DNA of 64,000 bases from an uncultured Ilyobacter sp. (lineage in GTDB: Bacteria; Fusobacteriota; Fusobacteriia; Fusobacteriales; Fusobacteriaceae), in contig NZ_OY760438.1 of assembly GCF_963663625.1 (NCBI RefSeq), positions 434,001 through 498,000 of the forward strand, in the 5' to 3' direction. The notes beneath the pieces are model-generated. The model had not been told where the DNA came from. It did no database searches and saw only the letters and a list, made by a program, of their open reading frames with translations. The first letter of the stretch is position 1. The number at the start of each line of letters is the position of its first letter. Position numbers and translations under genes: made by a program. Shown here piece by piece: positions 25,830 to 33,674 of this stretch.

Positions 25830-27028
25830 AAACTTATTTGATTACTGGAGGAGCCGGATTTATAGGAGCGAACTTTGTAAAATATATGCTTAAAAAATAT
25901 GAAAAAATAAATTTGGTGATTTTGGATAAGCTGACTTATGCCGGGAACGTTGAAAATATAAGAGAGGAGTTGGAGGACAGCAGAGTTAGTTTTGTTAAGG
26001 GTGATATATGCAACCGTGATCTGGTGGAGAAGATATTTCAAAGGCAGAATTTCGATTATGTGGTTAATTTTGCAGCAGAATCTCATGTGGACAGGAGCAT
26101 AAAAAATCCCGGGATATTTCTGAGGACGAATATTATAGGCACCCAAGTTTTATTGGATGTATCTAAGGCTCAATGGATAATGGGAACAGATGAAAAGGGA
26201 TATCCTGTATATAAGGAGGGGAAAAAGTTTCTGCAGGTTTCCACAGATGAAGTCTACGGCGACTTGGTGCTAGACTATCCAGACGGAAAAGAGTTAGAGG
26301 TCCAAAGTGAAGAGTTGAAGGAAATTTTGAAAAAAAGAAACGTAAAACCTAAGACATTCGGGGAAAGTTTTTTCACTGAAGATACTCCCTTAAATCCTAG
26401 AAGTCCTTATGCCACATCTAAAGCTGCTGCGGATATGCTTGTGAGAGCCTACTCAGAAACATACCATATGCCGATAAATATAACCAGGTGCTCAAATAAT
26501 TACGGGCCCTACCAGTTCCCAGAAAAGCTCATCCCTTTGATTATAAAAAATATACTAGATGGGAAAAAACTTCCTGTGTACGGAGACGGAAGACAGGTGA
26601 GGGACTGGCTCTATGTGGAGGACCACTGTAAGGGGATAGATATGGTGATAAATAAGGGCAGGCTGGGTGAAGTCTATAATATAGGGGGGTTCAACGAGGA
26701 GCAAAATATAACTATAGTTAAATTGATAATAGATGAATTGTCTCAAATAGTGAGAGATGAGCCGAGATATCTGGGTGCACTGAAGATAGACTTAGAAGCC
26801 ATTAACTATGGTTTGATAACATTTGTAAAGGACAGGCTAGGACATGATGTAAGATATGCCATAGATCCCACCAAAACAATCAGAGAGCTCAGATTTTATT
26901 CTGAAATATCCTTTACAGATAGGATAGAAAAAACCATAAGATGGTATCTTGAAAATCAAGAATGGGTTGAATACGTAGTGTCGGGGGATTATCAAAAGTA
27001 TTATAGTGAGATGTATGGTAATATATAA
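25826..27028 (+). CDS. rmlB: dTDP-glucose 4,6-dehydratase, with insertions
   Basis: A 400-aa NAD-dependent dehydratase for the second pathway step. It has GGAGFIGANF, DKLTYAGN, NFAAESHVDRSI, the STDEVYG motif with catalytic Asp/Glu, SPYATSKAAAD (YxxxK) and TRCSNNYGPYQFPEKLIPL. At ~400 aa it is longer than the usual 330-360. Extra segments lie near residues 112-132 (WIMGTDEKGYPVYKEGKK) and 150-180 (a Lys/Glu-rich stretch). The start is TTG at 25826, overlapping the rmlD TGA, with GGAGGAAGG upstream. Confidence 0.94.
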   Translation: MKTYLITGGAGFIGANFVKYMLKKYEKINLVILDKLTYAGNVENIREELEDSRVSFVKGDICNRDLVEKIFQRQNFDYVVNFAAESHVDRSIKNPGIFLRTNIIGTQVLLDVSKAQWIMGTDEKGYPVYKEGKKFLQVSTDEVYGDLVLDYPDGKELEVQSEELKEILKKRNVKPKTFGESFFTEDTPLNPRSPYATSKAAADMLVRAYSETYHMPINITRCSNNYGPYQFPEKLIPLIIKNILDGKKLPVYGDGRQVRDWLYVEDHCKGIDMVINKGRLGEVYNIGGFNEEQNITIVKLIIDELSQIVRDEPRYLGALKIDLEAINYGLITFVKDRLGHDVRYAIDPTKTIRELRFYSEISFTDRIEKTIRWYLENQEWVEYVVSGDYQKYYSEMYGNI

Positions 27029-27163
27029 AATAGATTGAATTTTTAACCATTGTTTATAAATTGTGTTATTTCATTATTAAGAGATCTTCTTATCCTTTTA
27101 AAAGCTCTGATTTTGTTGTATAATGCCTTGAAAATTATATTTTAAATACGTGGGAGGGCAAAG

Positions 27164-27850
27164 ATGTTGTTTGGAGATAGATTCAGAATAAATATAACAG
27201 AAAATTCTGCTGGGGCAGAGCTCGTTGTTTCAGGGGTTCCTTGTGGGATAGATATCACTGCGGTGGACTTCGGTAAGGATCTGGCTAGAAGAGAGATGGA
27301 GGGAGTCACAATAGACTCAGAAGAAGAGATAGATGTAGTTTCTGGGATAGTAGATGAAAAAACCACAGGTGAGAATATAAAGTTTGAGTATAAGAAGGGT
27401 GATGTGGTATCTGCGATAATCTTGGCCGGAGTACTGGCAAAAAAGATGGTTAGGGGTGGAATAGCCGGAAAAACTATTGATATAGGTGGGATAAGCACCA
27501 ATGAAAAGAATAACGAGTATATAAAAATAGGGATCCAAAAGATGATAATGACTAAAGATTCCTTCGGAGGGGCGGTAGAATGCTTCCTTCCTGCATGGGT
27601 TGATATGAATCTAATAAAGGCAGACCTGTCCAATCTACTTTTCTCAATTGTTCCTGAGATAGAGGCTATCCAATTTGGAATGGGGATAAAGGCCACCAAG
27701 GTGACTGCCTTGTCTGCAGAGGCCTATCCCAAAAGAGTCCTAGTAACTTTTTCTCCCAACAAAGACCTAAAATATCCTTGTATTGCTGCGATAATGGATG
27801 TGTTTGTAGAAGCTGCAACGGCAATAGTTGTAGCAAATAAACTGTCTTAG
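27164..27850 (+). CDS. Shortened chorismate-synthase-like protein, probably not a chorismate synthase
   Basis: A 228-aa protein collinear with AroC but missing its core. MLFGDRFRINITENSAGAEL matches the family opening G.lFr.ttfGESHG, with GESHG changed to ENSAG. GVPCGIDI, DLARRE and EIDVVSGIVDEKTTGENIKF match the next blocks. The glycine/Arg-rich FMN-site block (GHADYT..RGGGRSSARET) is missing; the chain jumps to SAIILAGVLAKKMV. The end, EIEAIQFGMGIKATKV and VEAATAIVVANKLS, aligns with the C-terminus, but GRHDPC is reduced to KYPCI. FMN and substrate binding look lost. The frame is open and the GGGAGGG site is good, so it is probably expressed with a new role. Confidence 0.72.
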   Translation: MLFGDRFRINITENSAGAELVVSGVPCGIDITAVDFGKDLARREMEGVTIDSEEEIDVVSGIVDEKTTGENIKFEYKKGDVVSAIILAGVLAKKMVRGGIAGKTIDIGGISTNEKNNEYIKIGIQKMIMTKDSFGGAVECFLPAWVDMNLIKADLSNLLFSIVPEIEAIQFGMGIKATKVTALSAEAYPKRVLVTFSPNKDLKYPCIAAIMDVFVEAATAIVVANKLS

Positions 27851-27912
27851 CTAGAATCTTCATCTTTTTTAAATATTTATAAAATATATAGTTTTTTAAA
27901 ATGATATATATT

Positions 27913-27940
27913 TTGTAAATTCGATTTAGTGTGCTATACT
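27913..27940 (+). promoter_or_regulatory. Likely promoter of the 48-aa paralogue pair
   Basis: TTGTAA, a 16-bp spacer and TATACT at 27935-27940, followed 46 bp later by the ATG. Confidence 0.6.
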
Positions 27941-27986
27941 CTTTACATAAGAAGAAATTAGAAAATTATTTAAGGAGGTAGCCACC

Positions 27987-28133
27987 ATGGAAAAAAATGA
28001 TGACCTAAAAAAGATCTATGAATACCTGTCTCTTTTAGAAAAGGAGAAGCATAAAGTTTTGGACAGCAGTATAGATTGGGACAACCTTTATGAGAAGGAA
28101 GACTCATATGAAGACATAGTTTTTAATTTTTAA
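27987..28133 (+). CDS. 48-aa acidic small protein, copy 1
   Basis: ATG behind TAAGGAGGTAGCCACC opens a 48-codon frame. It is highly acidic at the C-terminus: IDWDNLYEKEDSYEDIVFNF. The N-terminal half is a Lys/Glu-rich helix (KKIYEYLSLLEKEKHKVLDS). No signal peptide, Cys or known motif. The next gene encodes a paralogue of identical length, which supports both being real. Function unknown; a small regulatory or protein-binding peptide is plausible. Confidence 0.75.
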   Translation: MEKNDDLKKIYEYLSLLEKEKHKVLDSSIDWDNLYEKEDSYEDIVFNF

Positions 28134-28160
28134 TCTGTTTGTAAAAAGGGAGGAATAGAT

Positions 28161-28307
28161 ATGAAGAATAATATAGATTATGAAAAGTTTTGTGAGTATA
28201 TGACCTATGTCGAGAAAAATAGATATGAAGTTTTAAAGACAAATGTAGACTGGGATGCCATCTATGATACAGAAGATTCCTATGAGGATATAGTTTTTAG
28301 TTTTTAG
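28161..28307 (+). CDS. 48-aa acidic small protein, copy 2
   Basis: It starts 27 bp after copy 1 with AAAGGGAGGAATAG before the ATG. The ending VDWDAIYDTEDSYEDIVFSF is nearly identical to copy 1, while the N-terminal half has diverged (NNIDYEKFCEYMTYVEKNRY). Conservation of the W-D-x-x-Y-x-x-E-D-S-Y-E-D-I-V-F-x-F tail at protein level indicates selection on that tail. The pair ends at the terminator at 28391. Confidence 0.75.
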   Translation: MKNNIDYEKFCEYMTYVEKNRYEVLKTNVDWDAIYDTEDSYEDIVFSF

Positions 28308-28390
28308 GACTAGTAGGCTCTACAGTTATAAAAATACTTGGAAGGAAGTGAATACTTCTTGAATTTAACATATAAAAAATTATGATTTAA

Positions 28391-28427
28391 GACTCTCTAA
28401 AGTGTATGCCTAGAGAGTCTTCTTTTT
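28391..28427 (+). terminator. Terminator of the 48-aa gene pair
   Basis: GACTCTCTA, loop of 11 nt, TAGAGAGTC, then TTCTTTTT. Confidence 0.9.
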
Positions 28428-28656
28428 ATAAAATTAAGAGCTAAAAAAACACTAATTATGCCATTTGTCCTATCCACCTCCATTTAATCAATTAATTTAT
28501 TCTATATGACCTTAAGAAAACTGTCCAATTATCCATACAAGTGAGTTTTTAGCAGAGGCTTTTTCTGCAAGTAGATATATTACAGTATAAAAGCAAACAG
28601 AGTTCATGAAAAAATTTAATACTTATTTTGATAAATTTTTTAAAGAGGTATTTTAA

Positions 28657-28829
28657 ATGGAAAAAAATTGATGAAATAATGACTCAAACGGAGTACATGG
28701 AGCTATTAAATGAGTTTAGAATTCTTGAAATGGAGGAAAAAAACCGGTAAGGATACCGGTAAGTATAATAGTGTCAGAATGAATGAGATAAAAAAATTGC
28801 TTGAAATTGGTGAGGAAGAGTATGATTAA
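28657..28829 (+). pseudogene. Frameshifted copy of the 53-aa small protein
   Basis: It aligns along its length with the intact gene at 30974. It carries an extra base in the A-run after the start (stop at codon 5) and a duplicated ACCGGTAAG-type segment in the middle. The flanking upstream AAAGAGGT and the downstream terminator are also shared, so a whole cassette was duplicated. Confidence 0.75.
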
Positions 28830-28834
28830 CTTTT

Positions 28835-28864
28835 GAGAAGTGGCTTTGATGCCACTCTTTTTTA
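28835..28864 (+). terminator. Terminator of the broken cassette
   Basis: AGTGGC, loop TTTGAT, GCCACT, then CTTTTTT. It is almost identical to the hairpin after the intact copy at 31141. Confidence 0.8.
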
Positions 28865-29050
28865 GACAATTTAGATACTTCTATATCTTAAAATACTTTT
28901 TCAGACACTTAGTTAACTCCTTTAAACTCTTATAAAAAAAATGTATCAAAAAAGCCATGAAATCGACACTCCTTTCAAAGTTTTCAGTTTCATGGTTACA
29001 GTTTACCAAAGTCTCTTTTTTAGTTTTTCTTTCTTTTTCTCAATGATTTT

Positions 29051-29734
29051 CTATAAAATTATATCATTTAAAAATATCTCTTTTAACTCCCCAGGTTTCA
29101 TGTCTTCGAGGGTAAGATTTCCAAATTTTACTCTTTTTAAGTAAGAAACTTTATTTTTTATGGCCCCTACCATTTTTTTTACCTGATGATATTTGCCCTC
29201 TTGAATAGTAATATATATTTTATTCTGTTCTATATACTGAACTTTTGCAGGAAGACATACATGCGTTCCTATGTCAATTCCATTTTCCAGGTCTTTAATA
29301 TCCCCTTCGGAGATAGGTTTGTCGAGCTCCACATAATATTTTTTTGAGATTTTTTTGTCAGGGTGAGTCATTTTATAATTTGTATCCCCGTCATTTGTGA
29401 AAAGAAGAAGTCCTTCTGTATCTTTGTCCAATCGTCCTACGGGAAATAGATCTTTTGTATCTAACCAACCGGGTAAAAGTTCCATGATAGTTGGATGGCG
29501 CTCATCCTTTACGGCAGTAATATACCCTTTGGTTTTATACAGAATGTAATATCTCAGAGTTTTGAATTCAAGGCGTCTGTTGTCGAGGGTGATACTATCG
29601 CTATCTTCTTCGATCCAAAGACCGAAATTTAAGGTAACTAGGCCATTGATTTTAACCCTTCCCTCTTCGACTATTTTTTTGATATCTTTTCTGCTCCCTA
29701 CGCCGCAGTTGACTAAAAATTTTTCTAATCTCAA
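29051..29734 (-). CDS. rsuA: 16S rRNA pseudouridine synthase, RsuA/RluB family
   Basis: About 227 aa: an S4 RNA-binding domain (RLEKFLVNCGVGSRKDIKKI, GRVKINGLV) followed by a pseudouridine synthase domain with the catalytic motif FPVGRLDKDTEGLLLFTNDG and the KKYYVELDKP and KYHQVKKMVGAI segments. Family members modify 16S or 23S rRNA; the size fits RsuA (U516 of 16S). The start is a TTG at 29734 because GGGGAG lies 5 nt before it; the longer frame upstream has no such site. It appears monocistronic. Confidence 0.92.
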   Translation of the reverse strand: MRLEKFLVNCGVGSRKDIKKIVEEGRVKINGLVTLNFGLWIEEDSDSITLDNRRLEFKTLRYYILYKTKGYITAVKDERHPTIMELLPGWLDTKDLFPVGRLDKDTEGLLLFTNDGDTNYKMTHPDKKISKKYYVELDKPISEGDIKDLENGIDIGTHVCLPAKVQYIEQNKIYITIQEGKYHQVKKMVGAIKNKVSYLKRVKFGNLTLEDMKPGELKEIFLNDIIL

Positions 29735-30062
29735 GTTATCTCCCCTATACCGTTTTATAAAGAATGTACTGACTGCTATATTAAATATAAAAAACAAAGT
29801 GGCGTGCTTAAATCACACACCACCTTTAAAATAAAATAATAATTAAAAGATTATATTACTTTTATCACATTAATAGAAAAACTCGAAACTTTGAATATCA
29901 CAAAAATAGTGACAAGTATTAAAAGGTGAAAAAATGACCACTATCCATAGATCTCTCAAAATTTATAGAGATTAAAGATCTCTTTTGATTATTCAAACTC
30001 TTAAAAATTATATCATAATTTTTTTTTTTTTTCAATACGTGCGAAAAAGTCAGTTGCTGTTC

Positions 30063-30236
30063 ATGGATAGGCTACAAATAATTAATATACCAAGGTCAAA
30101 TTTTTTTGATAGTAAATATTTTGTAGCTGAGTATGGGAATTGGCATTTGCTACCGGGAGTTCCATAAGAGGTAGTGAAGGGATTTGAGGAATTCATGAAA
30201 CAAGAGAAAGAAAAAGAGGGAAAAGGGTTAGATTAA
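30063..30236 (+). pseudogene. Small ORF with an in-frame stop
   Basis: Frame MDRLQIINIPRSNFFDSKYF continues to AEYGNWHLLPGVP, then TAA at 30165, then EVVKGFEEFMKQEKEKEGKG to a second TAA. The two halves read like one ~58-aa protein with a nonsense codon. I do not recognise the family. No clear ribosome binding site. Confidence 0.4.
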
Positions 30237-30524
30237 AAATTATAAGAATATAGATTTTTTATATTTAAAGGAAAAATGCCAATTATTAGGTATGGAGTTT
30301 TAAATAGACTCTCTCAAGAATATGTTTATAGTTTTGGTTATCTTTTATAGATAACTCTCTCTAACTTTTTTCCTTTTAAAGCCAGGCTTAGGTCTGGTTT
30401 TCGACATAAGTGATATTTTCAAAGATAAAATTCACTTGCAAATTTATCTGTACTTTTTTATTCTGGTTTCGTAGTATTTTTTTATCTGACTTGCAATGAT
30501 TTTAAAAACCTTAAAGGTGATATT

Positions 30525-30914
30525 ATGCATATTAATCAAATAAAAAGAATAATAGAGGACTATGTGAGTAGCCTAAATTCTTTGGATATTTCCAAAATTA
30601 TTTCTTTAGTTCACCAAGACATAGGAATTTATAGCATGAAAAATGGTGAAATTATAGAATTGGCTTTTGGGATCGAGGAGTTTAAAAGTATTCTCGATTT
30701 TTTTAATATAGAATATCAGTTTATTTATTGGAAAATTATGAATCATAATATAAAAGATGAATTTGCTGAGGTAATCGTGAGGCAAAAAATATTTTTTTTG
30801 GAAGATATTCCGGATGGTCCTAAAGCCTGGGATGTGCAAGAACAAATTTCAAAAATTGTTTTTAAATTTGAAAAATTAAAAATTAAAAATATTTCTATAG
30901 TACACAACAAATAA
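30525..30914 (+). CDS. SnoaL/NTF2-like hypothetical protein
   Basis: A 129-aa protein with the order expected of a SnoaL-like cone: a helix (IKRIIEDYVSSLNSLDISKI), HQDIGIYSMKNGEI, GIEEFKSILDFF, then three long strands (EFAEVIVRQKIFFLED, WDVQEQISKIVFKFEKLKIK, ISIVHNK). No catalytic residues can be assigned. Many such proteins are small-molecule-binding or regulatory. ATG follows AAAGGTG. It stands alone in an accessory stretch. Confidence 0.6.
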   Translation: MHINQIKRIIEDYVSSLNSLDISKIISLVHQDIGIYSMKNGEIIELAFGIEEFKSILDFFNIEYQFIYWKIMNHNIKDEFAEVIVRQKIFFLEDIPDGPKAWDVQEQISKIVFKFEKLKIKNISIVHNK

Positions 30915-30973
30915 TCAAAATAGATACTTTTTTAGTTTGAATTTATTATGATGTTTTTAAAGAGGTGTTTTAG

Positions 30974-31135
30974 ATGGAAAAAATAAACAAAGTAATGACC
31001 AATACCGAATATCAAGAACTATTAAATGAATTTAAAAAGCTTGAAATGGAAGAAGAAATAACTGGTAAGGATAATAGTGTTAGAATGAATGAGATAAAAG
31101 AATTGCTTGAAATTGATGAGGAAGAGGATGATTAA
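30974..31135 (+). CDS. 53-aa acidic small protein
   Basis: ATG behind AAAGAGGTGTTTTAG opens a 53-codon frame: MEKINKVMTNTEYQELLNEF, a Glu-rich helix, then NSVRMNEIKELLEIDEEEDD at the acidic C-terminus. It is predicted helical, cytoplasmic and without Cys. A duplicated, frameshifted copy lies 2.3 kb upstream and both share a terminator. Conservation of codons against that copy supports translation. Function unknown. Confidence 0.65.
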   Translation: MEKINKVMTNTEYQELLNEFKKLEMEEEITGKDNSVRMNEIKELLEIDEEEDD

Positions 31136-31140
31136 CTTTT

Positions 31141-31168
31141 GAGAGGTGGCTTTGATGCCACTCTTTTT
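31141..31168 (+). terminator. Terminator of the 53-aa gene
   Basis: GGTGGC, loop TTTGAT, GCCACTC and TTTTT directly after the stop codon. Confidence 0.8.
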
Positions 31169-31286
31169 ATTTCCCGTATAAGCATGTTTGAAATCGGTAG
31201 CTGTTTATTCAGCTGTGGCTTCCTATAAAGAATAAAAACTTTATGGCTTATTTTTATAGAGGATAATTTTTAATATACAAGAATAT

Positions 31287-32411
31287 TTATAATTATAGAC
31301 TTTAATTTTCGCTCAAAAATAATTTTGAGTTTATTAAAAATTTTTCTATCCAACTTTTTGCATAGCTTAAACTCAATGAAAAATCCTTGAAAATTTCTAC
31401 TACTGTTGCTTTTAATCTATCTAGACTCAAATTTTTTTTCAGATAATACTCTTTTTACACTTTTCCAGATGTATTCTATAGGGTTTAAGTCTGGAGAATA
31501 TGGCGGTAAATATACCGCATTAATATTTAATTCTTTTGCTTTTGATAAAAACATATTACTATGGTGACTTTTGAAATTATCCAAAATTACTATTATATAC
31601 TCATATTCCATATTTGCATCGCTGATTTCATTCAAAAATTCACTTAATGTTTCTTTCTTGGAATCTGGTATGCTTTTTGCAGTGCTGTTACCCACAATAG
31701 CATAAAATCCTATTGTACTCACTTTTAGTTTCTCGGTGTTTTTAATTATTGTTGGATTGTTTACAGAACTCCAAAACCTTACAGTATTTGGATTATTTTG
31801 AGAGCTGCTTTCATCTAAAAATCCTATAGCAAGCTTTTTAATGTCAAAATTAGGATCTTTTCTAAGAATTCCTATTGCTTCACTGAGTCTTTGATAAAGA
31901 ATACTCTCTGCTTCGACAGGTCTTTTACTTGACAAAATATATGGTTTCTTATGATGGAATTTGAATTTTTCTTTCAAAATTCTTGCGACATGATCGAAAC
32001 AATAATTAACTCCAAACATTTCTTGTATTAAAATTTTAACATCTTTTGTGGTGAAAATTTGTTTTTCTATCAAGATTTGTTTTAATTCTTCAAATTCACG
32101 TGGAGTCAGTTTAGATGGCCTACCTGTTTGTTTTGTAGGGACTAAACCGTCATATCCATCTTCGTTCCAATAATGATACCAATCATAGATGGTTCGTCTT
32201 GGGACTTTAAAAGTATCAGCAGCATCTACGACTTTCATTCCATTACAAATAGTATTTAAACATAGCAACTTAATTTTTATTTTAGAATCTTTTTCGACTG
32301 CAATGTATTTTTCTAACAGTTCTGGATTAAGAATTTTCATAATAATCACCCATATAAATTATACTCTATTTTTAAATTCAGAAGTGTGATTATTTTTATA
32401 GATAATTATAA
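31287..32411 (-). mobile_element. IS630-family element (~1.1 kb)
   Basis: It is bounded by TTATAATTATAGACTTTAAT on the left and, on the complement of the right, TTATAATTATCTATAAAAAT, which form short inverted ends. It holds one IS630/Tc1-like transposase gene whose C-terminus is out of frame. The exact ends and TA duplication are uncertain. Confidence 0.7.
31302..32340 (-). pseudogene. IS630-family transposase, frameshifted near the C-terminus
   Basis: The N-terminal HTH region has VPRRTIYDWYHYWNEDGYDG, and the DDE domain has IGFLDESSSQ, IVILDNFKSHHS and LPPYSPDLNPIEYIWKSVKR, so all three catalytic acids are present. The frame stops at 31417 after EKKFESR. In another frame the text continues LDRLKATVVEIFKDFSLSLS, AKSWIEKFLINSK to 31302, which is the normal family ending. 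The shift lies at a run of eight A residues (minus strand, just before 31430), so a single-base indel or slippage accounts for it. The ATG at 32340 is preferred over the GTG at 32349. Confidence 0.85.
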
Positions 32412-32457
32412 TTACAAGGAATATATTTATTAAAAATATTAAAAGGAGGTTATTCAG

Positions 32458-33093
32458 ATGAAAAAAAAATCGATTATTTTTTTGGGTTTAGGGGTTTTCA
32501 CAGTTCTTGCAATTACAAATAAAAATCAAATATTTCTTATCCCTTTTTTAGCACCTCTTATTTTGGCACATTGCGATACTATGGATGGTCCTTTAGTGAT
32601 GGATATAAAAAAATCATTAAAGTCTAAAAATATAATACCAGTTTTAAAATGGATAAAAGAAAATGATGAAGAAGAGATAAAAAATATGTTCAAAAAAGTT
32701 TTATTTTTTTCGAAAGAAAACTCTGAATTAAAAGAATTGTTAGAACTGTATTTTATAGAAACTGTTGTAAGAGTTCACAGAAATGGAGAAGATGCACCTT
32801 ACAATGGCTTGAAGCCATCAGGATTTCCTATTGATCCGATTATAGAAAAAGGTGATTTATCTATTGAAAATGGAGAAATAGATAGCCTCTCAGAATTTTT
32901 AACTAAAGAAATAAAAATAATAATTGAGAATAAATTTAAAAAAGCCTTAGAATTAAAAGATAAGGCGGATATAGATGTTGAAATTGGACGTCAGTATACT
33001 GAGGCATATGCTGACTATATTCACTTCATAGAATCTTTACATCAGTTAATTGAAGGAGCACATCACACTCATGATGAAAAACACAAACACTAA
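32458..33093 (+). CDS. DUF6448-type exported protein with a HCDTMDGP motif
   Basis: A 211-aa protein with an N-terminal hydrophobic helix (IIFLGLGVFTVLAIT then IFLIPFLAPLILAHC). The motif AHCDTMDGPLVMDIKKSL begins the mature region. A later block, VRVHRNGEDAPYNGLKPSG, is characteristic of a conserved family I know as DUF6448. The His-rich tail AHHTHDEKHKH could bind metal. The enzymatic role is not known. The ATG follows AAAAGGAGG, and the gene begins 47 bp from the IS630 element's end, so its own promoter may lie partly in the element. Confidence 0.7.
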   Translation: MKKKSIIFLGLGVFTVLAITNKNQIFLIPFLAPLILAHCDTMDGPLVMDIKKSLKSKNIIPVLKWIKENDEEEIKNMFKKVLFFSKENSELKELLELYFIETVVRVHRNGEDAPYNGLKPSGFPIDPIIEKGDLSIENGEIDSLSEFLTKEIKIIIENKFKKALELKDKADIDVEIGRQYTEAYADYIHFIESLHQLIEGAHHTHDEKHKH

Positions 33094-33162
33094 AAATAGT
33101 AGTTTTTTAAAAATTATTAAAAATCTTTTGTCAATCAGATTTTAAAAGGAAGAGGTGTAATA

Positions 33163-33423
33163 ATGGAAAAAAATATGAGAGGAGATTTGGTAGCTATAAT
33201 TGAAATTTTGAAAAGTTTTGAACGGCTTTCTGAACTGACGAAAGATTACAATAATTCTATTAAGTTTTATAATGCAGCAAACCCTATGCCCTTTAATAGT
33301 TCTCTTGATCTACTTGTAGATGTAGGATTGGATTCTAAGAGAATCAGTAATTTTAAGAAAGAAGAGTACACTGAAATTCCTTGGAATATGATGAAATGTT
33401 TTGTAAATGTCAATGGAAATTGA
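33163..33423 (+). CDS. 86-aa hypothetical protein
   Basis: Unrecognised. Sequence begins with a helix (RGDLVAIIEILKSFERLSEL), continues YNAANPMPFNSSLDLLVDVG and ends ...WNMMKCFVNVNGN. One Cys, no membrane segment. ATG follows AAGGAAGAGGTG. It starts 70 bp after the DUF6448 gene and is probably cotranscribed with it. Confidence 0.55.
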   Translation: MEKNMRGDLVAIIEILKSFERLSELTKDYNNSIKFYNAANPMPFNSSLDLLVDVGLDSKRISNFKKEEYTEIPWNMMKCFVNVNGN

Positions 33424-33575
33424 ACTTTATTAAATAGGGCAATTCTTTTTGATCTGAAAAAAAAGGTTTTGATTTTAATTTTAACACTCTTGGATATAAT
33501 GGAAGGCTATTTACACTTAGGGTAAGTCTTAGAGGGGATTCTATAGCAGGAATAATTAAGAGTATTTTTAGATGA

Positions 33576-33608
33576 AAAGAGCCAGGGTGTTAATTACCCT
33601 GGCTCTTT
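33576..33608 (+). terminator. Strong bidirectional terminator
   Basis: AAAGAGCCAGGGT, a 7-nt loop, ACCCTGGCTCTTT: a perfect stem with A/T-rich flanks. It separates the small-gene stretch from the minus-strand gene ending at 33675. Confidence 0.9.
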
Positions 33609-33674
33609 AAAATGTTTTCATTTTGTTTTCAAAGACAAATTTCATTTATTACAAAACCTTTTAAATCTTTTATT

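Noticed and set aside
31417-31440. Programmed frameshifting in the IS630 transposase
   Set aside because: A run of eight A residues is present, but a +1 shift at the extreme C-terminus is not the usual arrangement and an ordinary indel is simpler. Kept as a pseudogene with the alternative noted.
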